This document shows positions 8,285 through 16,968 of a DNA stretch of 64,000 nucleotides, in pieces. Each line of letters begins with the position of its first letter. The stretch's first letter is position 1. The translations under genes were made by a program, and so were the position numbers. Where the stretch lies: assembly GCF_014203555.1 (NCBI RefSeq), contig NZ_JACHJH010000005.1, forward strand, positions 288,225 to 352,224. Direction: 5' to 3'. The notes beneath the pieces were generated by a model. It was not told where the DNA came from. It did no database searches and was given only the letters and a program-made list of their open reading frames with translations. This stretch comes from Streptomyces olivoverticillatus (GTDB taxonomy: Bacteria; Actinomycetota; Actinomycetes; Streptomycetales; Streptomycetaceae).

Positions 8285-9553
8285 CTACGTGGTTGCACGG
8301 GCGGCCGGGAGTGTCACCTCGACGTGACCGCGGCCGTCCGCGATCGCGCGGACCTCCGCACCGGCCGAGGCGGCGATGCGCCGGACCACTGGGAGCCCCA
8401 GCCCGTACCCGTCGCCGCCGGTCACACCCGCTTCAAAGACCCGGTCGACCTCCGCGGGATCGAATCCGGGGCCGTCGTCCAGGACATCGACCACGATGGC
8501 CTCGCCCTGGTTGCGCGCGGTGATCCACACACGCGACCGCGCATGCCGCAGGCCGTTCTCCAGGAGGGGCGACAGCAGCGACACGGCGACGTCGGCCGCC
8601 ACGGCGACCTCGATCTTCGAGGGAAAGGCGACCTCGACCGCGCGGCCGGCGATCGCCTGCCGCGCGGCGGAGCGCAGATCGCATCGGGTCCCCTTGTCCG
8701 TCCGTGCGCGCGCGGCGCGCAGAAGCGTCGTGATCGCCGCATCGAGGCGGTCGACCTCGCTGAGCACCGCCTCCGGTGGCACCGGCTCGCCGGACAGCTG
8801 CGCCAGCTGCGCCTCGGCCCGCAGGACCGTGAGCGGTGTCCGCAGCTCGTGGGCGATCTCATCGGTGAGCCGGCGCTCGTCCGCCAGCGCGTTGTCGACG
8901 CGCTCCAGGAGATGGTCCAAGGTCCGCCCCAGTTCCCCGAACTCGTCGCGGGGGACCCCGAGGTTGAAGCGGCGCCCGGGTTCGTGATGGCCCCAGTCGT
9001 CGGCGAGGGCGGCCATCTCGTGCACGACCCGCAGCGCGCGGCGCACCACGAGGTGTGCGACACCGCCGGCGAGGAGGATTGCGAGGCCGCCCAGTATCAG
9101 CGACAAGGTCAGGCTGCGCTGCTCGGATGTCTCGTAGGGCGTGAGGTCCACCCGGACGATCACCATGACGTGGTGGCCGTCGATCGGGACCTCCCGCGCG
9201 TACAGGAGGTAATCGCCGACCGACGCGGTCTGCGATCGCCCCGAGTCCGCCAGCTCCTCGACGCGATCGACCACGCTCGGTGGCACGTTCCCGTCGATCA
9301 GGCGGCCGTCGGCATACACCCAGGCGACCTCGTCCAGCGCCTCGCTGCCGTTCTCCGTCAGTACGACACGGCCGCCTTTGGCGGTGACGTTCGCCGCGAC
9401 CGCCTCGGCACGAGTACGCGCCAGATCGTGCGCGTCGGCGTCCGTCACCCGGCTCAGCAGTACGTGCGAGACCACGACCAGTATCGCCACCACGGCGGTG
9501 GCGATCAGCACGGTGAGTGCGACGACCCGCTTACGGAATCCCGTCACTGCCAT
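8285..9553 (-). CDS. Sensor histidine kinase of a two-component system
   Basis: 422 residues. Two membrane helices (about 12-33 and 149-170) flank an extracytoplasmic sensor of about 115 residues. A HAMP-like linker follows, then the H box EIAHELRTPL with His235, and an HATPase region with the N box (LLENGLRHA), G1 (DDGPGF) and G2 (GYGLGLP) motifs. Its start overlaps the response regulator by ten bases. The ligand is unknown. Both genes lie inside the segment bracketed by tRNA-Arg sequences. Confidence 0.9.
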   Translation of the reverse strand: MAVTGFRKRVVALTVLIATAVVAILVVVSHVLLSRVTDADAHDLARTRAEAVAANVTAKGGRVVLTENGSEALDEVAWVYADGRLIDGNVPPSVVDRVEELADSGRSQTASVGDYLLYAREVPIDGHHVMVIVRVDLTPYETSEQRSLTLSLILGGLAILLAGGVAHLVVRRALRVVHEMAALADDWGHHEPGRRFNLGVPRDEFGELGRTLDHLLERVDNALADERRLTDEIAHELRTPLTVLRAEAQLAQLSGEPVPPEAVLSEVDRLDAAITTLLRAARARTDKGTRCDLRSAARQAIAGRAVEVAFPSKIEVAVAADVAVSLLSPLLENGLRHARSRVWITARNQGEAIVVDVLDDGPGFDPAEVDRVFEAGVTGGDGYGLGLPVVRRIAASAGAEVRAIADGRGHVEVTLPAARATT

Positions 9554-10197
9554 CGGTAGCCCACGCCGCGGACGGTCGCCAGACGCTCGGCCACACCCAG
9601 CGGACCGAGCTTGGCCCGCAGCCGGCGCACATAGGAGTCGAGGGTGTTGTCGCTGACCTGCGCCCCGTGCGGCCAGCCGGCAGCGATGAGGGCGTGGCGG
9701 CGTACCGCGTCGCCCTGCGAGGCGATCAGGCGGCCCAGCAGCCGGAACTCGGTTGGGGTCAGACTCATGCTCACCGAATCGTAGGTCACCACGTGCTTCG
9801 CCGGATCGAGGACAACCTCGCGCGGTGCGGGCGCCACGGTGGCCCGGCGCAGCAGCGCCCGGACGCGGACCAGCAGTTCCGGGATGTCGAAGGGTTTGGT
9901 CATGTAGTCGTCGGCGCCGGCCTCGAAGCCGCCCACCTTGTGATGCAGGCCGTCCAAGGCGGTGAGCATCAACACCGGCGCGTCGACGCCGCGAGCCCGC
10001 AGGGCCAGGCAGACGTCACGGCCGTCGGCATCCGGGAGCCCGAGATCCAGGACGACCAGATGGGGCGCCGGTGCGAACTGCCGCAGCAGGCTGTCGGCCG
10101 TGGCGGCGACGGAGACGGTGTGGCCGTCGTGCTCCAGGGCGCGCTTGAGGACGTCGCGGACCGCCGCGTCGTCTTCACACACCATGATGAAAGCCAC
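9544..10197 (-). CDS. OmpR-family response regulator
   Basis: 217 residues. The receiver domain has the acidic pair in CEDD, the phospho-acceptor Asp51 in VLDLGLPDADG, Thr79 and Lys101 (TKPF); a winged-helix domain follows with the VLDPA..LTPTEFRLL and YVRRLRAKL motifs. The window shows a GTG start at 10197; ATG 10185 would remove four residues and is possible. It is the first gene of the operon and probably controls its own cluster. Confidence 0.9.
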   Translation of the reverse strand: MAFIMVCEDDAAVRDVLKRALEHDGHTVSVAATADSLLRQFAPAPHLVVLDLGLPDADGRDVCLALRARGVDAPVLMLTALDGLHHKVGGFEAGADDYMTKPFDIPELLVRVRALLRRATVAPAPREVVLDPAKHVVTYDSVSMSLTPTEFRLLGRLIASQGDAVRRHALIAAGWPHGAQVSDNTLDSYVRRLRAKLGPLGVAERLATVRGVGYRWQ

Positions 10198-10254
10198 GTG
10201 CTGACCCTAGATACTCCCGTCCCAGTTCTCTATCTTCCCTGGTCAGCCGCCTGA

Positions 10255-10644
10255 CGTGCGGGAGCAGGCCGCTGGTGCCGCACGGCCCTGCCCTGCCAAG
10301 CCGCGACGTGGCTGCTGCATCGGGACGGTTCATGGGCCAGGGCCTCCGCATCCTGGATCGAGCAGCCCCAAGTCCATCAAGGCGGCCCTCGACGCCTCTG
10401 GGATGTACTCGAACGCATCCGGCACCGGCAGAACGCCGAGGGCGGCCTACCGCTCTACGGCAGCCGGGCCGAGATCACCCCAGAAGGCAGCGTTCGCCTG
10501 ACCCGAGGCAAGTGGTCCGCCACCATCGGCTGGTTGCGCGTCGGCCTCGTATGCGTGCTCTCATCCGGCACGTATACGAGGCTGTTGCCGTTTCTGGGAC
10601 GTCAATTGGGAGTTAAGGAACAACCATGGAGAATGACGGCGTGA
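10255..10644 (+). pseudogene. Remnant of an unidentified coding sequence
   Basis: One frame stays open from 10255 to the TGA at 10642-10644 without a usable start codon. From about 10357 to 10540 it has strong G/C third-position bias and protein-like composition (LWDVLERIRH, PLYGSRAEITPEG, RLTRGKWSATIGWLRVG). I do not recognise the family. It looks like the C-terminal part of a broken gene near one edge of the tRNA-bracketed segment, where an integrase or related mobile gene might once have been. An 8-bp inverted repeat (CCTCGTAT, 10545-10552, and 10574-10581) lies at its end. Confidence 0.35.
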
Positions 10645-10797
10645 TCTACCTCATGGCCTCTGGATCGTGACGGCTTCGCCTGTGAAGATCCGTCTACAGC
10701 CACGTAGTCGAAGCGTGTTCCCTGCGGCTACCGACCAGGCTGCCATGGGATGTGCCGGGTCATGGAAGGCGGCACCTTCGTTGCCCCGGCACCTGCC

Positions 10798-10826
10798 GAG
10801 CCCCCTCTCGTCTTGGGAGGGGGCTC
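10798..10826. terminator. Hairpin terminator
   Basis: GAGCCCCCTC (10798-10807) and its exact complement (10817-10826) with a 9-base loop. It lies in the non-coding stretch between the remnant and tRNA-Arg; the gene it once served is not evident. Confidence 0.55.
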
Positions 10827-11014
10827 GCGCGCTTCACGGCTCTGACCTGCGAGGAAGCGGGGTCCCCGTGGGAGATGTTTGGGAGACGGCGAGGTGAGTC
10901 CAGACCGTTTCGAGGGCGGGGGAGACCGTGCGCAGAGCGGGGCTGAACGGAGAAAGCCCAGGGCGGAGAGTGCTCCGACCTGGGCCTTCGCGCCGTTGGC
11001 GCTGGTGATGCGCG

Positions 11015-11087
11015 TGCCCCCGGGCAGATTCGAACTGCCGACACCCGCTTTAGGAGAGCGGTGCTCTATCCCCTGAGCTACGGAGGC
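11015..11087 (-). tRNA. tRNA-Arg (anticodon CCT)
   Basis: A 73-base cloverleaf on the minus strand: acceptor stem GCCTCCG/CGGGGGC (one G-T pair), D-stem GCTC/GAGC, anticodon stem CCGCT/AGCGG around loop CTCCTAA (anticodon CCT), T-arm GGCAG-TTCGAAT-CTGCC, discriminator A, CCA not encoded. A hairpin with AAGCCCAGG/CCTGGGCCTT arms (about 10956-10990) lies just downstream and is its likely terminator. Its 3' half is duplicated at 6384-6425. Confidence 0.95.
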
Positions 11088-11116
11088 GGGGCAGCCGTCA
11101 GTGTAGCGGGTGGGGG

Positions 11117-12397
11117 TCAGCCGGTGGCAGGGCGGCGGGTCAGGGTGATGTGCCAGGTGCCGGACGGGGTGCGGGCTCCTACGGTCACCTCCACGTCCGC
11201 CGTCGTGAAGCGCTGGCCCGTGCGGAAGGTGGCGTCGGTGAGGGCCGGGGTCACGTTGGCGTCGGTGGTGTAGCAGCCGGTGCTGCCCGGGGTGGCGTCC
11301 GCCGCGCGGACGGGGGCCGTGCCCGGGGAGAGGTCCGTGGCCACGGTGGTGATCAGTACGCCGGGGCGGCAGACCGTGTGGTCGAGGCGGCCCGGGGCGC
11401 GGGCCTCCAGGGTGATGGCCCGGGTCGGGGAGAGCGGGACGACGATCAGTTTCGGGCCGCCGCGCACGGAGGTGGGGGAGAGGGCGTAGGTGCGGGTGCC
11501 GACGGAGGTGACGCAGCGGACCTGGGAGGGCGTCAGCCAGCCCAGCTTCCACTTGTGCCAGGCGAGGAAGTCGTTGGACGGGCCCCAGTCCTCGTCCATC
11601 GGGTCCCAGTGGCCCACCGGCGTTCGAACGGCGCGGTTGTGCCCGGTGTCGTAGAGGTCGGGCAGGCCGAAGCTGTGGGCGTTCTCGTGGTTGAGGACGC
11701 GGAAGGGGCTCTCGCCCGTCTGCCGGCTCCAGATGAAGGAGACGTTCCGGAAGGGCACCCCGTCGTCGGTCTCCAGCCCCGTGGAGGCGCCGGCGAAGGT
11801 GACGGAGCGGACGTCCTGGGTGGCGGGCGGGCCCGCGTTCGGGGTGGCCAGGACGTTGATCAGGTCGTAGCGGCGGAAGTCGACCGTGTCGTCCACGGCG
11901 GCGAGGATCTCCTTGGCGATCGCGTGGTAGCCGTCGTCCCGGGTCACGTCGAAGGGCGTGCCGCGCGCGATGCCGTACGCGGCGTACGGGCGTGACATGC
12001 GGATCCAGCGCAGGACGGGGGTGGAGCGGTAGTCCAGCCGCCCGTACGAGCTGGCGCGGTAGTAGTCGGCGACGGCCGGGAAGAACTCGGCGTACCGCTG
12101 CCGCGGGCTCGTCTCGGCCGGGGCGTCGGGGAAGTCGATGAAGAAGGTGACCGCCCGGACCGTGCCGCTGGACGGCGCGTAGCCCCCGGGGGTGCGGGCG
12201 CCCTCGGAGACGTTGTCGGTGAGCGTGTGCAGCGCGCAGGGGCCGGACGGGTGGCGGGCGGCGGGGACCTGCCGGAGCGCGGCCGCCGGCAGACCGGCGG
12301 CCGCCGTGCCGGCGACGGTCTCTCCGGCCTCGGAGGGCACCGGCCCGGCGAGTGCGAAGGCGGTGGCCGCCGCCACGGTGATGGCCAGGGTCTTCAT
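11117..12397 (-). CDS. Secreted M6-like zinc metalloprotease
   Basis: 426 residues from ATG 12397, which opens a signal peptide (MKTLAITVAAATAFALAG, then AxA-like sites). The start 23 codons upstream lacks a signal. The zinc motif HENAH (HExxH, 237-241) is followed by SFGLPDLYD, where the third ligand is expected, as in M6/immune-inhibitor-A-like proteases. A C-terminal region of about 170 residues is beta-rich. Shorter than full InhA enzymes, so it is a reduced M6-domain protein. It is divergent from the TetR gene, with about 215 bp between. Confidence 0.8.
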   Translation of the reverse strand: MKTLAITVAAATAFALAGPVPSEAGETVAGTAAAGLPAAALRQVPAARHPSGPCALHTLTDNVSEGARTPGGYAPSSGTVRAVTFFIDFPDAPAETSPRQRYAEFFPAVADYYRASSYGRLDYRSTPVLRWIRMSRPYAAYGIARGTPFDVTRDDGYHAIAKEILAAVDDTVDFRRYDLINVLATPNAGPPATQDVRSVTFAGASTGLETDDGVPFRNVSFIWSRQTGESPFRVLNHENAHSFGLPDLYDTGHNRAVRTPVGHWDPMDEDWGPSNDFLAWHKWKLGWLTPSQVRCVTSVGTRTYALSPTSVRGGPKLIVVPLSPTRAITLEARAPGRLDHTVCRPGVLITTVATDLSPGTAPVRAADATPGSTGCYTTDANVTPALTDATFRTGQRFTTADVEVTVGARTPSGTWHITLTRRPATG

Positions 12398-12521
12398 GGG
12401 GTCACCGTGTGCAGCCCCGTACGGCGTTCGCGCGCGGGACTGCGGCAGACGGAGGCGGAACCTCACCCTCCGCGCCGAAGGTGCGCTTTGTGATTCACCT
12501 CACATCTTCGGGCGAAATATC

Positions 12522-12578
12522 CGGGGAGCTTCTCCCCGTTTAACTGGGCGTCTCTGTCAAACGGGGAGTCCTTCCCCG
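12522..12578 (+). promoter_or_regulatory. Two identical spaced operator palindromes upstream of the TetR gene
   Basis: CGGGGA-N5-TCCCCG occurs at 12522-12538 and again at 12562-12578, centre to centre exactly 40 bp. The inner arms also pair with each other (CTCCCCGTTT/AAACGGGGAG). Position just upstream of the TetR start suggests autoregulatory operators that may also govern the following MFS gene. Confidence 0.6.
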
Positions 12579-12611
12579 ATTCCGGATTTCCCTGTCGAAG
12601 GAGTGCCGACC

Positions 12612-13277
12612 GTGGTCGCAGCCCCGCAGCCCCGCCTCCGGGCGGACGCCCTGCGCAACCGGGAGCGGATCGTCGCGGCCGCCCGCGAGGCGCTCGTCGA
12701 ACACGGGGCCGAATCCTCGCTCGATGAAATCGCTCGACGGGCCGGGGTCGGCAATGCGACGCTTTACCGGCACTTCGCGGACCGCCGCGAGCTGATCCAC
12801 CATGTCACCCTCTCCGTCATGGCCCGCATCGCGGACCAGGCCGAGAGCGCAAGAGTCGAGGAGCCCGATGCTTTCCTGGCGTTGAGGCGCTTTGTCCACG
12901 CCGCGGCGGACGAGCGCATCGGGGCGCTCTGCCCGCTGCTCGCAGACGGCATCGACAAGGACCATCCGGAACTCGTCGAGGCCCGCGACCGGTTGGAGCG
13001 GGAGAGCGAGGCCCTGATGGCCGCCGCCCGTGCGTCCGGGCAGCTGCGCACGGACATCGCCGTCGGCGATCTGATGGTGGCCATCACCCAGCTCACCAGG
13101 CCCCTGCCGGACGCCGGATGCATCGACTTCGATCAGTTCGTCCACCGGCACCTGCAGCTCTTCCTGGACGGGCTGATGGCCCCGGCCCGCTCCGAACTCC
13201 CCGGCTCCGCCGCGACCTTGGAAGACCTGCGCCGCAAGGCCCAGACCTCGCGCGACGACCTGTCACGAAACCGGTAG
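12612..13277 (+). CDS. TetR-family transcriptional regulator
   Basis: 221 residues from GTG 12612, eight bases after GAAGGAG. The helix-turn-helix is clear at about 30-55 (LDEIARRAGVGNATLYRHF), with Arg/Asn-rich flanks typical of TetR. The C-terminal ligand domain is unassigned. It lies 105 bp upstream of a 14-helix MFS exporter in the same direction, the usual layout of a repressor and its drug or metabolite pump. The paired palindromes upstream are the likely binding sites. Confidence 0.88.
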   Translation: MVAAPQPRLRADALRNRERIVAAAREALVEHGAESSLDEIARRAGVGNATLYRHFADRRELIHHVTLSVMARIADQAESARVEEPDAFLALRRFVHAAADERIGALCPLLADGIDKDHPELVEARDRLERESEALMAAARASGQLRTDIAVGDLMVAITQLTRPLPDAGCIDFDQFVHRHLQLFLDGLMAPARSELPGSAATLEDLRRKAQTSRDDLSRNR

Positions 13278-13382
13278 CCCGCACGTCGTATCAGCAGCAC
13301 CAGCAGCACCCAGCACCGCCCGCAGCACCCGCACCGCCCGCAGTCCCAAAACCCTCCGCACACCGCTAGGTAGGCCCCACCC

Positions 13383-14891
13383 ATGCCAGATCTCACCGCC
13401 CAGGCGGACCCCAAACGCTGGAAAGCGCTCATATTCATCGCACTCGCGCAGCTGATGGTCGTCCTCGACGCGACCATCGTGAACATCGCGCTGCCCTCCG
13501 CCCAGGCCGACCTCGGCATCTCGGACGGCAACCGGCAGTGGGTCATCACCGCCTACGCGCTCGCCTTCGGCGGACTGCTGCTCTTCGGCGGCCGGATCTC
13601 CGACCTGTGGGGCCGCAAGCGGACCTTCGTCACCGGCCTCATCGGCTTCGCGGCCGCCTCCGCGATCGGCGGCGCCGCGGTCAACACCGGGATGCTGCTC
13701 GGCGCCCGCGCCCTGCAGGGCGCCTTCGGCGCGCTGCTCGCCCCGGCCGCGCTCTCGCTGCTCGCCGTGCTGTTCACCGAGGCGCAGGAGCGCGCCAAGG
13801 CCTTCGGCGTCTTCGGCGCCATCGCCGGTGCGGGTGGCGGCTTCGGCCTCATCCTCGGCGGCCTGTTCACCGAGTACCTGAACTGGCGCTGGACGTTCTT
13901 CGTGAACATCCCCTTCGCCGTCGTCGCCGCGTTCGGCGCGATCGCCACCATCCACGAGCCCGAGGGCAGCCGCAACTCCTCCAAGCTCGACATCCCCGGC
14001 GTCATCCTGGCCACCCTCGGCCTGGTCTCGCTCGTCTACGGCTTCACGCGCGCCGAGTCCGACGGCTGGACGGCCGGCGGCACCATCGGCCTGTTCGTCG
14101 CCGCGGCCGTGCTGCTGCTCGTCTTCCTGGTCGTCGAGAAGAAGGTGAAGGCCCCGCTGCTGCCGCTGCGCGTGGTCACCAACCGCAACCGCGGCGGCGT
14201 CTACGTCTCGCTGGCCCTGGCCGCCATCGCGATGTTCGGCCTGTTCCTCTTCCTCACGTACTACCTGCAGGTCGTCCGGCAATACTCCCCGGTCAAGACC
14301 GGCCTGGCGTTCCTGCCGATGATCGCCATGATGATCACCGGCTCCACCCAGATCGGTGCGCGCCTGATGAACCGCGTCCCGGCGCGCTGGCTGATGGGCC
14401 CCGGCTTCCTGCTGGCCGCCGTCGGCATGACGCTGCTCACCCAGATCGACCTGGACACCTCCTACGCCAAGGTGGTCCTGCCCGGCCTGCTGCTGATGGG
14501 CCTCGGCATGGGTACGGCCTTCATGCCCGCGATGAGCCTGGCCACCTTCGGCGTGCAGGCGCGTGACGCCGGTGTCGCCTCCGCGATGGTCAACACCTCG
14601 CAGCAGGTCGGCGGCGCCATCGGCACCGCGCTGCTCAACACCATCGCCGCCAGCGCCACCACCGACTACTTCAAGTCGCACATGGCCGGTGCCACTTCGC
14701 AGAAGCTGCTCACCTTCAAGTCGATGGTGCACGGCTACTCCACCGCGGTGTGGTGGGCGGCCGGCATCCTGACGCTGTCCGCGCTGGTCGCGCTGGTCTT
14801 CGTCAACGCCAACCAGGGACAGCCGGCCGGCGGCGCCCAGGGCGACGGCGAGGGCGAGTCCGTCGACGCCGTTCCGGTGATGGCTCACTGA
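13383..14891 (+). CDS. MFS drug-efflux transporter, DHA2 (14-helix) family
   Basis: 502 residues, 14 hydrophobic helices. Family motifs are visible: LDATIVNIALPSA in helix 1 (motif D1), GGRISDLWGRKR (motif A), and GAIAGAGGGFGLILGG (motif C-like). Substrate not predictable. A GC-rich spacer before it holds CACCGCCCGCAG twice. The TetR gene upstream probably regulates it. A perfect terminator follows. Confidence 0.88.
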   Translation: MPDLTAQADPKRWKALIFIALAQLMVVLDATIVNIALPSAQADLGISDGNRQWVITAYALAFGGLLLFGGRISDLWGRKRTFVTGLIGFAAASAIGGAAVNTGMLLGARALQGAFGALLAPAALSLLAVLFTEAQERAKAFGVFGAIAGAGGGFGLILGGLFTEYLNWRWTFFVNIPFAVVAAFGAIATIHEPEGSRNSSKLDIPGVILATLGLVSLVYGFTRAESDGWTAGGTIGLFVAAAVLLLVFLVVEKKVKAPLLPLRVVTNRNRGGVYVSLALAAIAMFGLFLFLTYYLQVVRQYSPVKTGLAFLPMIAMMITGSTQIGARLMNRVPARWLMGPGFLLAAVGMTLLTQIDLDTSYAKVVLPGLLLMGLGMGTAFMPAMSLATFGVQARDAGVASAMVNTSQQVGGAIGTALLNTIAASATTDYFKSHMAGATSQKLLTFKSMVHGYSTAVWWAAGILTLSALVALVFVNANQGQPAGGAQGDGEGESVDAVPVMAH

Positions 14892-14924
14892 GCCGTCTCG
14901 CCGTAACTATGTAAAGACACGACC

Positions 14925-14956
14925 AGAGGCCCCCGCCGGATCCGGCGGGGGCCTCT
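14925..14956. terminator. Bidirectional terminator
   Basis: A perfect 32-base palindrome (AGAGGCCCCCGCCGGA plus complement) between the convergent MFS and MarR genes, so it can serve both. Confidence 0.85.
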
Positions 14957-14971
14957 ACGCATTACGGACGG

Positions 14972-15493
14972 TCAGCGCAGCCACGGCAGGTCCGCGCCCG
15001 TCGCCGGCTGCAGACCCGCCGCGATGACGCGGCACATCTCGCCGAACTGGGCGGCCTGTTCGGGCGTCAGCCGGTCGAACAGCGCCATGCGCACCGCCTC
15101 GACGTGCCCCGGCGCCGACGCGCGCAGCATCTCGAACCCCTCGTCCGTGAGCACCGCCAGCTGCCCGCGCTTGTCCGACGGGCAGTCCTCGCGCCGCACC
15201 CAGCCGTTCTTCTCCAGCCGCGCGATGGCGTGCGAGAGCCGGGACCGGGTGATCTTGGCGTGCTGGGCGAGCTCCGTCATCCGCATCCGGCGGCGCGGCG
15301 CGTCCGAGAGCTGGACGAGCAGCCCGTAGTAGATGTGCGGCATGCCCGCGTCGCGCTGGAGCTGGCGGTCGAGGAAGTCCTCAAGGAGGGTCGAGGCGTG
15401 GCGGTACGCCCGCCAGGTGGCCTGCTCCTCGTCGGTGAGCCAGTGAGGCGCCGCCTCCGTGCTCCCCTCGGGTCGGTTCTTCATGGCATCCAC
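14972..15493 (-). CDS. MarR-family transcriptional regulator
   Basis: 173 residues with the GTG 15493 start, 11 bases after GGGAGG; ATG 15484 would give a form three residues shorter. The winged helix is visible (MTELAQHAKITRSRLSHAIARLE, then REDCPSDKRG in the wing), as is usual for MarR repressors that respond to phenolics or oxidants. It is divergent from a LigB-type dioxygenase gene, with palindromic sites in the shared spacer, so control of that enzyme is the natural inference. Confidence 0.9.
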   Translation of the reverse strand: MDAMKNRPEGSTEAAPHWLTDEEQATWRAYRHASTLLEDFLDRQLQRDAGMPHIYYGLLVQLSDAPRRRMRMTELAQHAKITRSRLSHAIARLEKNGWVRREDCPSDKRGQLAVLTDEGFEMLRASAPGHVEAVRMALFDRLTPEQAAQFGEMCRVIAAGLQPATGADLPWLR

Positions 15494-15543
15494 TGTTTCA
15501 CTCGCCTCCCCCGGCTGCGCACGGCGTCCCGCCCGCAGCGAAT

Positions 15544-15654
15544 TGCTTGAAACTTAAATAAGCAGCGGTTAGGCTCGAAGTGACCGAGCTTGAGACTTCA
15601 AGTAAACAGGACTCGAGCAAAGCAGGACTCAAGCAAGCAGGCTTCGAGTAAACG
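15544..15654. promoter_or_regulatory. MarR operator region with palindromes and tandem repeats
   Basis: CTTGA-N4-TCAAG is perfect at 15589-15602 and a degenerate copy (CTTGAAACTTAAAT) lies at 15546-15559, itself within TGCTT-N11-AAGCA. After these come three imperfect copies of a roughly 16-bp unit (like AGCAGGACTCAAGCAA) up to 15654, just before the ribosome site of the dioxygenase gene. Two MarR dimers could cover both promoters. Confidence 0.55.
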
Positions 15655-15667
15655 CTGGAGGGCACCC

Positions 15668-16456
15668 ATGCAGGCCACCGCCGCACCGTCCGGCGGGCGT
15701 ATGCCCGCCCTCTACCTCTCGCACGGCGCGCCGCCGCTGGCGGACGACCCTGTCTGGCCCGGCCAGCTCGCCGCCTGGTCCGCCGCGCTGCCCCGGCCGC
15801 GCGCCGTTCTGATCGTCTCCGCCCACTGGGAGGAGGCGCCCCTGACGCTCGGCGCCACCGCGACCGTGCCGCTTGTCCACGACTTCTGGGGCTTCCCGGA
15901 GCGCTATTACGCGGTGCAGTACGCGGCGCCGGGCGCGCCCGAGCTGGCCGCGCAGGTGCGCAAGATGCTGCGCCGCCCCGGCACGCCCGTGCACGGCATG
16001 CCGGATCGGGGGCTGGACCACGGGGCCTACGTGCCGCTGGTCGAGATGTACCCCGGCGCCGACGTGCCCGTCCTGCAGATGTCGATGCCCACGCTCGACC
16101 CGCAACGGCTGCTGGAGCTCGGCCGCAGGCTCGCGCCGCTGCGCGACGAGGGCGTGCTGATCGTGGGGAGCGGCTTCTTCACCCACAACCTGGCCGCCCT
16201 GCGGCATGCGGGCGTGCCCGGCTGGTCTGCGGAGTTCGACGCGTGGGGGGAGGAGGCGCTCCGGGCCGGCGACGTCGACGCGCTGCTCGGCTTCGAGGGC
16301 AAGGCCCCGGCGGCCGCGCTCGCCCACCCGCGCACCGAGCACTTCGCGCCCCTCTTCGTCACCCTGGGCGCCTCCGAGGGCGAGACGGCCGGCCCGCGGA
16401 GCGTCATCGACGGGTTCTGGATGGGGCTGGCGAAGCGCTCGGTGCAGTTCGGCTAG
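15668..16456 (+). CDS. LigB-type extradiol ring-cleavage dioxygenase (DODA-like)
   Basis: 262 residues from ATG 15668 with CTGGAGGG upstream. The class III extradiol dioxygenase fold is shown by the conserved His positions SHG (H19), SAHW (H53), LDHGAYVPL (H118) and FFTHNL (H173), the residues that bind the metal and assist catalysis in the 4,5-DOPA dioxygenase/YgiD group. Substrate is probably a catechol or another aromatic diol. Divergent MarR regulation fits an inducible aromatic-catabolic or detoxification role. Confidence 0.87.
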   Translation: MQATAAPSGGRMPALYLSHGAPPLADDPVWPGQLAAWSAALPRPRAVLIVSAHWEEAPLTLGATATVPLVHDFWGFPERYYAVQYAAPGAPELAAQVRKMLRRPGTPVHGMPDRGLDHGAYVPLVEMYPGADVPVLQMSMPTLDPQRLLELGRRLAPLRDEGVLIVGSGFFTHNLAALRHAGVPGWSAEFDAWGEEALRAGDVDALLGFEGKAPAAALAHPRTEHFAPLFVTLGASEGETAGPRSVIDGFWMGLAKRSVQFG

Positions 16457-16481
16457 TCAGGCCCAGGGTGCGGCCCCGGCC

Positions 16482-16922
16482 TCAGTGTTCGCGCCAGTAG
16501 AAGAGGTAGTACGCGGTCACGCCCAGCCCCAGCCCGAACAGCAGGCCGATGCTCGACGCCCGCAGTACGGTCCCGCCGGTCAGGCTGTACAGGAACCCCA
16601 TGCTCGCCCCGAACAGCGCGCCGAACGCGGCTGCCCGCACCTCCGCCATCATCGAGTTGCGCCGGCGGATCAGTACGTAGCCGAGGCCCCCGGAGGCGAT
16701 CGCGGCGATCAGCCCCACCAGCCATCCCTGGAGCTCGGAGTAGCCGTTGTCGTGCGCCAGGAAGACCGTGTAGAGACCGAGGGCCAAGCCGCCGACGACG
16801 GGTACGGCCACGGCGGCGCGAGGTGCGTGGCGGACGTCCGTGAGGTGTTCGCCCCGTGCCACGGGCCCCGGGCCCTCGTGGGCGTAGTGGTGGCGGCCGG
16901 GCATGATCGAGTGGGTCGGCAT
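16482..16922 (-). CDS. Small four-helix membrane protein
   Basis: 146 residues from ATG 16922 with GAGAGGAG upstream. A His-rich hydrophilic head of about 35 residues precedes four hydrophobic helices (about 37-56, 65-84, 95-113 and 120-140). I do not recognise the family. It follows the PAT-like acetyltransferase gene in the same direction by 46 bp and may be cotranscribed. Confidence 0.65.
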   Translation of the reverse strand: MPTHSIMPGRHHYAHEGPGPVARGEHLTDVRHAPRAAVAVPVVGGLALGLYTVFLAHDNGYSELQGWLVGLIAAIASGGLGYVLIRRRNSMMAEVRAAAFGALFGASMGFLYSLTGGTVLRASSIGLLFGLGLGVTAYYLFYWREH

Positions 16923-16968
16923 GGCGGGCTCCTCTCACTCACCCCCGCCACACCAGGGCACACCCGCC

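Noticed and set aside
10626..10670. A 14-codon ORF after AAGGA
   Set aside because: Too short, no homologue known to me, and it lies in a frame different from the nearby coding remnant.
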